Below are positions 1 to 9,600 of a DNA stretch of 64,000 nucleotides, in pieces. Both the position numbers and the translations under genes were made by a program. Within the stretch, counting starts at the first letter, position 1. Each line of letters starts with the position of its first letter. The DNA is from an uncultured Eubacterium sp. (lineage in GTDB: Bacteria; Bacillota; Clostridia; Lachnospirales; CAG-274): NCBI GenBank assembly GCA_900545305.1, contig UQYD01000004.1:1-64000 (forward strand). Reading direction: 5' to 3'. The notes below the pieces were generated by a model. The model was not told where the DNA came from. It saw only the letters and a program-made list of their open reading frames with translations, and made no database searches.

Positions 1-17
1 GAATCCCGTCTCGCGCT
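1..17 (+). tRNA. 3' end of a tRNA cut by the window edge
   Basis: The first bases read as the end of a T-loop (GAAT), the 3' side of a T-stem (CCCGT), a seven-base acceptor strand (CTCGCGC) and a discriminator T. Two tRNA genes follow closely, so a tRNA array is likely. The anticodon lies outside the window, so the identity cannot be given. Confidence 0.6.
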
Positions 18-57
18 CTTTTCTTTTAAATAGTGTGGTGACCCCGCACGGTGATAT

Positions 58-129
58 AGGGTTGTCGCCAAGCGGTAAGGCACAGGGTTTTGATCCCTGC
101 ATTCGCAGGTTCGAATCCTGCCAGCCCTG
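58..129 (+). tRNA. tRNA-Gln (anticodon TTG)
   Basis: All four arms can be drawn. The acceptor AGGGTTG pairs with CAGCCCT, the D-arm is GCC/GGC, the anticodon stem is CAGGG/CCCTG around loop TTTTGAT, and the T-arm is GCAGG-TTCGAAT-CCTGC. The loop gives anticodon TTG, which is glutamine. The CCA end is not encoded. Confidence 0.95.
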
Positions 130-166
130 CTTTTTGGTCTCTCTTATATCATTAATAATTTAATAA

Positions 167-238
167 TGGGCTATCGCCAAGTGGTAAGGCAACGGATTCT
201 GATTCCGTCATCCGCAGGTTCGAATCCTGCTAGCCTAG
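167..238 (+). tRNA. tRNA-Gln (anticodon CTG)
   Basis: The acceptor TGGGCTA pairs with TAGCCTA (one G-T pair). The anticodon stem ACGGA/TCCGT holds loop TTCTGAT, giving anticodon CTG (glutamine). The T-arm is identical to that of the preceding tRNA-Gln, so the two probably arose by duplication. CCA is not encoded. Confidence 0.95.
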
Positions 239-245
239 CTAAGTT

Positions 246-272
246 GAGAAGGTTTTTACCTTCTCTTTTTTT
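246..272 (+). terminator. Terminator of the tRNA array
   Basis: The hairpin GAGAAGG-ttttta-CCTTCTC is followed by a run of eight T, a standard intrinsic terminator directly after the second tRNA-Gln. Confidence 0.85.
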
Positions 273-375
273 TGTTTATTATATATTTTTATGTAAACCA
301 CAAATGAGGATTGTTTATCACAATTTTTATTTGTTACTTCTCATTTGTTTTACGGACTTCCAATTAAACCAAATT

Positions 376-495
376 ACAACCTTAACTTGCAACTTAACAA
401 ATTAAGTCGTCCGATTTATCTTTCGGTTCATTGTCAGAACTTTCAACTTCGTTGAAAGCCACACTTCGTGTGTCCGATTTATCTTTCGGTTCATT
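376..495 (+). repeat. Three-hairpin intergenic repeat, copy R1 (one partial and one full unit)
   Basis: A partial unit (hairpin ACTTAA/TTAAGT, then CCGA-TTTATCTT-TCGG at 409-425) is followed by a full unit. The full unit has the head CAGAAC, the hairpin CTTTCAAC-ttc-GTTGAAAG, the hairpin CACAC/GTGTG, and a second CCGA-TTTATCTT-TCGG ending TTCATT. The end touches the A-run of the terminator at 497-520. Related copies are at about 34937, 45419, 51323 and 63957. Bases 273-375 show nothing recognisable. Confidence 0.8.
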
Positions 496-496
496 A

Positions 497-520
497 AAAA
501 AAGCCCTTGCAAAAACAAGG
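497..520 (-). terminator. Terminator of the ABC/YibE-F operon
   Basis: Read on the minus strand, CCTTG-tttttg-CAAGG-GC is followed by seven T, ten bases after the stop of the last permease gene. Confidence 0.8.
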
Positions 521-529
521 ACTCAATTT

Positions 530-1570
530 TTATCTTTTCACTATTCTATTCACTAAAAATGCTACAACATTTAATACTATAGCAACAATCCCCATAGTCA
601 TTACATCAGCTTTTGCAAAGTATGTTACAGTATAAATGTATTGCAAAGGCTCAAGTATTTTTAAATACTTACTTACATCTATAAATATAGGACTAAGAAC
701 TACAGAAGTTACTGCCAATACAGGCAATATACCAAACAAAATTTCCTCTTTAGGCAAGGCACTTAATAAATAAGCAAAGCCACTTAATACAAACAAATAT
801 ATGCCATACCTTAAAACAGCCTCATTTGTCAATTCTCCGGCTATTTTTGATGAAATAATAGAGAACACAGTAAACAGCAAACAGCCTGCAAAAATGCCAA
901 AATAGCCGTTAATTCTAATACCTTTTTTCCTATCTCTCACAGCATTTACAGATAAAAGTACAACACCAAGCATAGTATACAGAGCTACCACATTTGACAC
1001 ACTAAAAAGTTTCTTAGACGCAATCTGTGGAGAGTCTACATATTCCGTATCAACAGTAAATAGCCTATCACTGTCCATATACTTTCCATAATCCTCATCT
1101 ACTGTAACAGGTATATTTTTATCCTTTAAATAGTTGTTTGCTATTTCAGGAGCTTGTTTTGTTATAATTGAAGAATAGACAACTTCATTTATCATTTTGT
1201 GAAGTACAGAGGAATTAGATGTTATACAACCTATAGACCTTGTCAAATCCCCTTTTTTATATCCTTCTTCAAAAGCATCTTCAAAGACATAGCCACACTC
1301 TATTGTCTTAAATTCTACATCTTCTTTCATTTTTTCTATGCTGTCATATTTTTCAAATTTAACAACATAGTCCTTCCCCAACAAATCTTCACAAACGGCC
1401 TTTCCAACTTCTCCTGTAGCATAAATGCCTACTGTTATACCCTTATTTTCAAGAGTAGTAAAGTTCTTTATTCCGTAAGCTATTACTGGCATCAACAAAA
1501 GAGCAATAACAAAGGCTGGCATTTTACACAGTCTTTTTATATAAATCAGTATTCGCCAAAAAACACTCAT
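530..1570 (-). CDS. ABC-2 type transporter permease (second subunit)
   Basis: A 346-residue membrane protein. One hydrophobic segment lies near residues 15-35, a long extracytoplasmic region follows to about residue 185, and about six hydrophobic segments make up the C-terminal half. This is the layout of ABC-2/YhgE-type export permeases. Its start overlaps the stop of the preceding permease gene by four bases, so the two are translationally coupled and probably form a heterodimer with the ATPase encoded upstream. The substrate cannot be read from sequence; lipids, peptides and drugs are all possible. Confidence 0.75.
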   Translation of the reverse strand: MSVFWRILIYIKRLCKMPAFVIALLLMPVIAYGIKNFTTLENKGITVGIYATGEVGKAVCEDLLGKDYVVKFEKYDSIEKMKEDVEFKTIECGYVFEDAFEEGYKKGDLTRSIGCITSNSSVLHKMINEVVYSSIITKQAPEIANNYLKDKNIPVTVDEDYGKYMDSDRLFTVDTEYVDSPQIASKKLFSVSNVVALYTMLGVVLLSVNAVRDRKKGIRINGYFGIFAGCLLFTVFSIISSKIAGELTNEAVLRYGIYLFVLSGFAYLLSALPKEEILFGILPVLAVTSVVLSPIFIDVSKYLKILEPLQYIYTVTYFAKADVMTMGIVAIVLNVVAFLVNRIVKR

Positions 1571-2745
1571 CTTTTTATCGCCCCTTTCAATGCTGTAACA
1601 ACATAGAGAAATACAGCAAATACAATTCCGTATTTTAAGGAAGTATAGTCATAGGCAGAAAACATACCCATAATTTGGCTACCTACAATATTTACGGGAG
1701 AATATGGGCTTATTGCCTTTATGGTATCGGGAAGAAGTGAAACCGGTACAAAAGCACCACCTAAAAAGCCAAAGACCATACTAAAAGCAAATATTAAAAG
1801 TCCTCCATAACTTCTGTCACCACACAATGTATAAACAGCAGTTGTAAAAATAGAGCCAATAAAACAAGGCATAACAAAGGATAAAATATTAAACTGTATA
1901 TCCAATCTCAAAATCCAAAACAGCCCTAAAATTATTAAATATATAATTGCATATATCAAAAATACTATTATATTTACTACAAGAGAATTAAGTAAAAAGC
2001 CAACACCTGACATTTTTAACTTGTTGTAAAAAGCCATATTGTGTCCACTTACAACCGGTGCCATTGCCATACCGGCAAGAAGTATAACCATAGCCAAAGC
2101 CATTGCTAAATAGTATTCCTTTACTGTTAAATCACTTTCACTATTTACCATATTTGTATCAAAATAGGTTGCTCTTGGCAAAACTGTGTCTACATATTCC
2201 ATATCCAATTCAGCTAATTTAAGTACAGAAACCTCTTTGCCAGTTTTAGCTAACAAGGCATCTTGTACAGAATATACCCCTGCCTGAACAGCTGCAAAAA
2301 TACCACAGCCACCCTCTGCTAGATTTTCAAAAAGTTTATTGTTTAAGTCTGTACCCTTTGGCAATATAAGTATTGGGTGGAGATTTTCTCCCTTTAAAAT
2401 GCTGTGAATGTAGTCACTAGGCAAAATGACTCCGCCTAAAGCAGAGCCATTTTCAACCATATTTTTCACTTTATCTTTACTGTCAACTACTTCAAATTTA
2501 CACAATGTGCCTACACTTTCCATATTTTCCACAATAGAAAGTGCCATATCTTCTGTTGCTCCACCGTCAGGAATGTACATAGCTACAACTGACTTTTTTA
2601 TTTCAGCTGAACTTTTATCCATAGCAGAAATTCCAACAAAAGACACTACACCCATAGCCAAAACAAGAATTTCTGCACCTATTAAAATTTTAGGCAAAAG
2701 GTACAATGACCTTTTTAATTCCATAAATAAATATCGTAAAAACAT
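1567..2745 (-). CDS. ABC-2 type transporter permease (first subunit)
   Basis: A 392-residue protein with one N-terminal membrane segment (about residues 14-37), a large outside loop and a C-terminal bundle of membrane segments from about residue 215. The bundle includes a glycine-rich stretch (VFGFLGGAFVPVSLLPDTI) of the kind seen in ABC-2 permeases. It overlaps the next permease gene by four bases and lies two bases after the 603-residue membrane-anchored protein. It presumably pairs with the second permease to form the pore. The substrate is unknown. Confidence 0.78.
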   Translation of the reverse strand: MFLRYLFMELKRSLYLLPKILIGAEILVLAMGVVSFVGISAMDKSSAEIKKSVVAMYIPDGGATEDMALSIVENMESVGTLCKFEVVDSKDKVKNMVENGSALGGVILPSDYIHSILKGENLHPILILPKGTDLNNKLFENLAEGGCGIFAAVQAGVYSVQDALLAKTGKEVSVLKLAELDMEYVDTVLPRATYFDTNMVNSESDLTVKEYYLAMALAMVILLAGMAMAPVVSGHNMAFYNKLKMSGVGFLLNSLVVNIIVFLIYAIIYLIILGLFWILRLDIQFNILSFVMPCFIGSIFTTAVYTLCGDRSYGGLLIFAFSMVFGFLGGAFVPVSLLPDTIKAISPYSPVNIVGSQIMGMFSAYDYTSLKYGIVFAVFLYVVTALKGAIKR

Positions 2746-2747
2746 TT

Positions 2748-4559
2748 TTATTTTAATCCTTTAAATTTTGACATTATCTCTGTAAATTTATCTTTTGCAG
2801 AGTTCATTGCATTTTCAACAGTTTCCTTGTCAACCTTAAATACTTCCATAGCCTCACTGTCAGGAGCTGCTATATCTTCACTTAAAGGTCTAACATCTAA
2901 AAGACCATTACCTGAACAAGTTACACCCATCATATCTACATTAAATTCGCTTATATCAGCATTTAATGTGTCCTTAGCCGGAACAACCTTAGCCTTAAGG
3001 CTTATACCCTGTGTATCTCTACCGGAATTACTCTTGTCAATGCTTGCCAAAAGCTGATTATTCTTTGTATCGTATCTGCCATTTGCCACAAGTTTGATAT
3101 TGTTTCCAAGAGCATCATCAACATTTAATTCCTTTGAAACATCTATAGAATTTTCCTTATTTTCTGCTCTGTCACTAAGAGAGAATTTAAGTACACTACC
3201 GTCACTATTAAAAGCAACTTCGCTATTTATTAAATCTATAGGATTTTCACTTCCGTTAAGTGCCATATTAGCATTAATGTCCATTACAGAATTGTCTACT
3301 GTTACATTCATACTGCTTTCGCACTTTATGAGCATACCACCATTTATGTAGAAATTAATAGCTAAATCGCCAAACTTCGCATTTTTCTCTATATTTGAAA
3401 TTGACTCTTGTACACTATCCTTTATATATTTTTCTAAATCTGCTTCATTTTCGAAGAAATACTGATACATAGGCTGTGAAGTGTACATATATGTAGCATA
3501 TTCAGTTAAGAAATTGTCGAAACCTGAACCCTTGCTTGTATCTCTCACAACCCCTATTATAAACTTGTTTACATCTTCATAAGGCACTGTAAGTGTGTAA
3601 CTTTTACACTTTAATTCCTTTTCACCAACAGTAATATCCTTATTTTCATTTTTCTTCAAAGTAGCATTCTTAGTAGCTTCATTCCAATGAAGATTAGTAT
3701 AATACTGTAACTGGCTTGTAAAATCACTATAAATGTTAAAATATTTGTCAGCCTTTTCTGTTACCTTGTTGTCGTCAAAAAGTTTAACTGAAAAGTCCTT
3801 GTCCTTATTGTATTCAGCACTTGAGCCTGCCATTAAAGGAGAATCAAAATACTGTTTCAAAATATTGTCACAGCTAAATTTAATAGCCTTTTCATAAAGA
3901 GCAGGAGCATAAACTACAATATCCTTATTGTCTGTGTAAGAATATAAGTCCATAAGGGCAGTATTTTTATACAAAGCTGAAATCTTGCTTTGTGCAAGTT
4001 TCTTGTCTACATCTTTGTCAAAACTAAAGCTGATACCACCACCATTTATGCTAGGCATATATGAATTGTCATTTACATTTAATTCAGCATCAACAGAAAC
4101 TGACTTTGTATCTATCATATTTACTATATCTTTTAAGCCTATAGTATTTGTTATAGATGTTCTGTTTACATACTGGTTAAGAGTCTTTGTAGTAGCTCTT
4201 TTTATAATATTCACTGGGTTTAAAACTGCATAAGCTGTAGTTGCAACCATTGCTACAGCAACAACAGAAATAACTATTTTACCAAGATTTTTTATTGGCT
4301 TTCTTTCCTTAGTATCAAATTCAGATTCTGTATTTTTTGTTTCTTCCAAAGAAATTTCACTATTTTCTGTTACCTCATCAGCATTTTCCTCTGAAGTATC
4401 TTCATTTGCAATATCTTCTGTTGTTTCCTCTATATTTTCATCAGATATATTTTCAACATTTTCTGTTACTTCATTATTAACTTCCTCTACACTATTTTCA
4501 GGGTTTTGCCCCGAAGGCTTATTTTCCATACCCTCCATATTTTTAATATTATCGTCCAC
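2748..4559 (-). CDS. Membrane-anchored extracytoplasmic protein of unknown function in the ABC operon
   Basis: A 603-residue protein not firmly recognised. The first 85 or so residues are very acidic and carry no signal peptide. A basic patch (RKPIKNLGK) precedes a single membrane segment at about residues 92-112, so a cytoplasmic acidic tail and a large outside domain of about 490 residues are predicted. It has no obvious catalytic motif and few cysteines. It lies between the ATPase and the two permease genes with gaps of only two or three bases, which points to a dedicated partner of that exporter. It resembles the DUF6583-type proteins I associate with such operons, but I could not check this. 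Confidence 0.6.
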   Translation of the reverse strand: MDDNIKNMEGMENKPSGQNPENSVEEVNNEVTENVENISDENIEETTEDIANEDTSEENADEVTENSEISLEETKNTESEFDTKERKPIKNLGKIVISVVAVAMVATTAYAVLNPVNIIKRATTKTLNQYVNRTSITNTIGLKDIVNMIDTKSVSVDAELNVNDNSYMPSINGGGISFSFDKDVDKKLAQSKISALYKNTALMDLYSYTDNKDIVVYAPALYEKAIKFSCDNILKQYFDSPLMAGSSAEYNKDKDFSVKLFDDNKVTEKADKYFNIYSDFTSQLQYYTNLHWNEATKNATLKKNENKDITVGEKELKCKSYTLTVPYEDVNKFIIGVVRDTSKGSGFDNFLTEYATYMYTSQPMYQYFFENEADLEKYIKDSVQESISNIEKNAKFGDLAINFYINGGMLIKCESSMNVTVDNSVMDINANMALNGSENPIDLINSEVAFNSDGSVLKFSLSDRAENKENSIDVSKELNVDDALGNNIKLVANGRYDTKNNQLLASIDKSNSGRDTQGISLKAKVVPAKDTLNADISEFNVDMMGVTCSGNGLLDVRPLSEDIAAPDSEAMEVFKVDKETVENAMNSAKDKFTEIMSKFKGLK

Positions 4560-4562
4560 TTT

Positions 4563-5192
4563 TTATCCCTCACATTCCTTTAAAATTCCGTCTTCTATTT
4601 TGTATAGTTTAGTACATAAATCTATTTCATCTCTGTCGTGGGTACTCATTACTACAGTCCCACCATTTTTGACATAGTTTAAAATATAAGAATTTACTTC
4701 CTGTTTGCCATAAATATCTAAAGCTGAACCCGGTTCGTCTAGTAGCATTATTGGTGCATTGTTTGAAAGTGAAATACCTATACTTAACCTTCTTTTCATA
4801 CCACCTGAAAGCTCATTAACTTGCTTGTTCAAAAATTCGTCAATACCCAAATCCTTTAAAACGCCATTTTCAAATCCGTCTTTTATTTTCTTGTTACTTC
4901 CAAGCCACAAAAGTAAATTGTCTTTTGTAGTAAGCTCGTCAATAAGAGGATTTTCCTGTGGTACATAGGCAATATACTTTTTGAAAACACTTTTCTTGTC
5001 TGCAAGCTCATTGTTGTAATATATTTTTCCAGACTGTGCCTTGTTTACACCAGCCATAATAGAAAGCAATGTGGTTTTTCCACAGCCATTTGCTCCTATT
5101 ATGCCCACACATTGACCTTTTTCAGCAGTAAAACTTATATCGTCCAAAACAGTATTCCTATATCTTTTGGAAATATTTTTTACTTCTATCAT
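4563..5192 (-). CDS. ABC transporter ATP-binding protein (exporter type)
   Basis: A compact 209-residue ATPase with every standard motif: Walker A GANGCGKTT near residue 33, signature LSGGMKRRL near 128, Walker B IMLLDEPGSALD near 150 and the H-loop STHDRDE near 184. The short length, without an extra domain, fits ABC-2 exporters. It is followed within three bases by the membrane-anchored protein gene and then the two permease genes, and it sits 12 bases after the YibE/F gene, so all five are probably one transcript. Confidence 0.9.
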   Translation of the reverse strand: MIEVKNISKRYRNTVLDDISFTAEKGQCVGIIGANGCGKTTLLSIMAGVNKAQSGKIYYNNELADKKSVFKKYIAYVPQENPLIDELTTKDNLLLWLGSNKKIKDGFENGVLKDLGIDEFLNKQVNELSGGMKRRLSIGISLSNNAPIMLLDEPGSALDIYGKQEVNSYILNYVKNGGTVVMSTHDRDEIDLCTKLYKIEDGILKECEG

Positions 5193-5204
5193 AGAATATT
5201 TCTC

Positions 5205-6482
5205 CTATAATTTATTCGCTTCTTCCTTGCCTTCTTTTATAGCTCTTGCTTCTTCTTCCTTAGCCTGTTTCTTAGCTAAAGCTCTAGCCTCTCTTGCCTC
5301 TTTTTCTTCAGCAAGTTGTTCACAATAAGCATATTCATCAAACTCTACACTATTGTCATAAGGCTTTAAATTTCTGTATAACATAGCACAAACAAAGCAA
5401 GTGAAAGGTATTGTAAACAATATACCTATACTACCTACAAGTGCCTGTAAAATTTCAACAACTATTCTTTCCTTGTTAAGAAGTTCTGTCATTGAACTAT
5501 TGTAAATTACAATAAGTACAGTAACTGTAAGGCTACTACCAATATATGCAAGTACAAGTGTATTAGCCATTGTACCCATCATATCTCTACCAATAACCAT
5601 ACCACTTTTGAAAAGCTCTTTAGGAGATATACTCATAACCTTTAACTTTAATTCGTGAAGTGATGAAGAAAGTGACATAGCAACATCCATTACTGCACCC
5701 ATAGCACCGATTATAATAGCTGCAAATATAATAGCAAGCAAATCAATAGGGTGGTCTGGATTTACTGTTGTAAGGGAATATGATGACTCATCTACAACAC
5801 CAGTAAGAGCAAGTACCTTTGTCATAATAAATGTGAGAATACCGGCTAAAACAACACCACCAAAACAACCTATACAAGATGTAAGAGTTTTTGTATTAGG
5901 ACCATTTACAATAAGCAATGTCATAATTATTGTATATGCACATATGCCTACTGACCATAAATAAATATTCTGCCCACTTATAACAGCAGGAATAAATACA
6001 GCAAAAATTGCAATACAAGTAAAACCTAATGAAATAATTGTATTAAGACCTTTAGTTCTGCCGAAGAATAAAAGTGCAATTAAGAATATAGCACCTAATA
6101 CTATAAGAGCGTCAGTTCTTATATATTCTGTAAACTGCCATCCATTGGTGTCATCATAGTCCAAAAGTATTTTATCCCCTTTTGTAACCTTTCTGTAAGG
6201 AACAGGGTCATAGTCATCAACAACCTGTGTACCTTCTATTTCCTCTCCCGTATCTTTCAACGTACACTTAAAGGAAATTTTACTGCCACCAAGACCATTT
6301 TGGTAAGTGTAGTCCTGTTCATTAGTTATTTCCGTAATAACCCCAGGGTGAGTAGCATCTACACCTTGATTATTTAATAACTTATAATTTGCCATAGTGT
6401 ACTTGTTGCCAAAATAACAAAATAATATACTGAATATAACAACAGCAATATACACTATAATATTTTTTGTTTTATAACTCAA
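5205..6482 (-). CDS. YibE/F family membrane protein
   Basis: A protein of about 425 residues with one N-terminal membrane segment, an outside domain of about 100 residues, seven or so membrane segments, and a charged Lys/Glu/Ala-rich cytoplasmic tail. The core (SSSLHELKLKVMSISPKELF, then GRDMMGTMANTLVLAYIG) is typical of the YibE/F family, whose function is not established. I chose the TTG start at 6482 because AGAGGTG lies seven bases upstream. The ATG 19 codons earlier adds a polar stretch with no ribosome binding site. It heads the operon with the ABC exporter. Confidence 0.85.
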   Translation of the reverse strand: MSYKTKNIIVYIAVVIFSILFCYFGNKYTMANYKLLNNQGVDATHPGVITEITNEQDYTYQNGLGGSKISFKCTLKDTGEEIEGTQVVDDYDPVPYRKVTKGDKILLDYDDTNGWQFTEYIRTDALIVLGAIFLIALLFFGRTKGLNTIISLGFTCIAIFAVFIPAVISGQNIYLWSVGICAYTIIMTLLIVNGPNTKTLTSCIGCFGGVVLAGILTFIMTKVLALTGVVDESSYSLTTVNPDHPIDLLAIIFAAIIIGAMGAVMDVAMSLSSSLHELKLKVMSISPKELFKSGMVIGRDMMGTMANTLVLAYIGSSLTVTVLIVIYNSSMTELLNKERIVVEILQALVGSIGILFTIPFTCFVCAMLYRNLKPYDNSVEFDEYAYCEQLAEEKEAREARALAKKQAKEEEARAIKEGKEEANKL

Positions 6483-6593
6483 AACAAACACCTCTTTCTT
6501 ATTCCTAGTTATTGTATCACAAATGCCGAAAATTGTCATAAAAACTTTGATTTGTAATATTTTTATAATAATACTATAAATTATTCAGACAAT

Positions 6594-6620
6594 AAAAAAA
6601 GCCCCTTTCGGAGCTTTTTC
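6594..6620 (-). terminator. Terminator of the PL9 pectate lyase gene
   Basis: On the minus strand AAGCTCC-gaaa-GGGGCTT is followed by seven T (written as an A-run on the plus strand), ten bases past the stop codon. Confidence 0.85.
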
Positions 6621-6629
6621 TATATTTTA

Positions 6630-9600
6630 TTATTTCATTTTAAGCATACTTTCGTTTGCTTCTTTGCCTGATTTATTTACACTCTTACCTAAAGCAAGTT
6701 CCCAATAGTTAGAATCGCTAATAAGTGGAGTCTGGCTATTATTCTTGTATTCCTTATTGTAATTTTCAGTAGGAATTCTATCAACCGCACCACCATTGTA
6801 TGAAACAGCACCAGTTACAGTATAGTTGTACTGGTCAGCCTTATCTGTAAAGAAGTTAAAGTTGCTTTCAGCATTGTTGTATGCCTTAACATCAATAAGA
6901 GTAAGACTAGGGTTGAAGTTAGTTGTAACACCACAAGCTAAGTTATCGTAAGCAACACAATTTTTAAGAACATGGTTTACAGCAATATTTTCGCCACCCA
7001 TTTTGAAACCGTTGTGACCACCAGCACCGTAAGGAGTTTCTGTACCGTCTTCATTTAATCTAAGACCCATTTTGTAAGCCTGACAATTTTCAAGAGTTAC
7101 AGCACCAATAGCACCAGTATTTACCTTTGTATAGCAATCCCAACCGTCATCAAGGTTATGGTGTGATTTACAATTTCTGTAAACATTACCGTCGCCAGAA
7201 GTAAGTTTAGTACCAAAACCGTCAGCATTAATCATAGCTGGGTCACAGTTGTTGAAAGATTCACAATTTTCAATAAGGTTATAACCTGGCCAAAATTCTC
7301 TAGTCTGGTCATCATCAATTCTACTAATCTGGAAACCTGTATCTCTGTTATCATAGAAACGGCAATTTCTAACTACACAATGAGAACCACCTAAATTAAA
7401 CGCCTTTAAGTTATTACCAGAATTTCTGACATCCATATTTTCGAATACCCAGTAATTACCGCCTGTATAGAAACCTGCACAAGTAGCACCTAGGTCAATG
7501 ATGGCTCTATCATTTTCGTCAGCTCTAATTGTCTTTGGCTTTTCTGCTGTACCGTCATCGCCTATAGAAATATCAATTCTTGATGTTCTGTTGTATACAC
7601 CACCGGCAAGCTGAATTGTCTGACCAGCCTTGCAAAGACCGATTGCTGTATCAATATCAAAAGGATTTTCCTTTGTACCATCGCCATTGAAACTACCCTG
7701 TGGAGAAACATAAAGTGTAGTAGCATTTGCTGGAGTTTCCTTGCAATAAACAGTCTTTCTAACAACAATAGGTTCATAGCTACTGAGGTTGAGAGATTTA
7801 TCCGGAGTATAAACTGCTACAATCTTGTTTGCTGTATTATTCTTAAGTTTAGCTGTAAAGTGCTGAGTATCAGCCATATCTACATTCTGAGCAACAACAG
7901 CATCGTTTACCTTGATTGTTACTTTACCCTTGCTGTCAGATGCAGCTAAATCAAAGCCATAGTTTTCGCTTGTTGAATAGCCCTTTGTCTTAAAGCTAAG
8001 ACCTGCTGTAGCCGGTTCTTCTTCCTTTTCTGCAACCTTCTGGTCTGTACTTCTGTCAGAAGTTCTGAATTCTACATTAGATACATCAATGTCAGCCCAT
8101 CTTGAAGTGAAGAAACCAACATAAACCTTGTCACTCTGAACTGTAAGGAAACTATCATCATTGTAAACTGTACTCTGAGTTTTGCCTGTCTGATAGTCAT
8201 AGCACTTAGCATAAAGACCACCATTCATTCTTTCAAGAGTAACTCTGTATGTATTACCTTCCTTAGGGAATTCACTATTAATAGCATAAGGTCCAATTCT
8301 CTTACCACCACCGTCAGTAGCAGTAACACCTTCTCTGACAATAAGGTTAATTCTGTTCATATTAATAATATTGTCGTAATTACTAATACTTTTATCTGCT
8401 GGATAGCCTGTACCAGAATAACCACCACAGATTACCATATTAGATGCAAAAACAGCACCGTTATCAAGAGGCTGTGAAATACCTTCGCTATCTTTCTTTG
8501 CACTGTTTTCATCAGTAACAATCTTACCGTCTTCGCCAGTCAAAGGAATAACATCTCTAGCCATAATACCAAAGGCTTCCTGACCACTTCTCTTAGTATC
8601 GTTGTTATCGTGTTCAAGGTACTTGTTTACCTTAATATCGGCAGTAACTCTGAAATCTTCATTACCGTCTACAGTTGTATAGTAGTAGCTGATACCGTCG
8701 TGGTCCTGAGTAATCTTACCAGAGCCGTTCCAAGACCTTACATTAATCTTGCCATTAGCTGTACCATAGTCATCAGCTGTAACACCACTAATGCCTTCGT
8801 CCTGCTTGTCGTAATTAGAACTCTGACCGAATACAACTTTTCTCCACTTAGCATCCTTAGCTTCAACTACTGTACAAGGTAATTCTACGCTACCTTCCTT
8901 ACTGCTAACAGTAACAGAAGTCTTGCCAACTTTAGAAGTATCAAATTTATCTGTATTTACAGTATAATCCGTTAATTCGTCTTCATCGCCGTTATCATAC
9001 TTAACAACAACAGCCATATCTTCCTTATCGAAACTTTCGCCTACATTGTATGTAGTCTTAGGATATTTTGTAAGTTCAATACCTGTAACCTGCTTTTCCT
9101 TTACAGTAACAGTATTAGAAACTTCTAAACCACCGGCTGAAATCTTAACTTCCTTTTCGCCTGCTGTTTTAGAATCAAAACCTGTTAAAGTATAAGAACC
9201 TGCTGGAACAATTTCAGAAACAACCTTGCCACTATCATTTGTATAGCTTGCAGTTACTTCTATAGTGTTTGTATCAAACTGGTCATTTAAGTAATAAGCT
9301 GTATCAAAGCCACTACCCTTAGCTTCAAGAGAAGAATAAGCATTTTTATTTATGTAAATGTTGTAACTACCTACAGCTGTAGTGTTGATACCCTTCTGTG
9401 GCTTTACATTTACTTTAACAATCTGATGGCCTACTCCTGTTACAGCATCACCGTCTTTAATTGTCTTTCCATTGAGAGAGAATGTATACTGGTCGCTATC
9501 AAGTTTCTTTGTAGTGCCGTCTGAGTAAACAGCCTCTACTGAAATACCTGTACTACTGAAAGGACCATTTAAGCTATAATCTGTCTTTACCGGAGTAAAA

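Noticed and set aside
166..405. An open frame of 79 codons over the second tRNA-Gln
   Set aside because: It runs through the tRNA gene and its terminator, has no RBS, and its product is low-complexity; the tRNA explains the sequence.
376..495. CRISPR array, because of repeated short units in a row
   Set aside because: Units differ from each other, are self-complementary at several points, lack unique spacers of constant length, and no cas gene is near.
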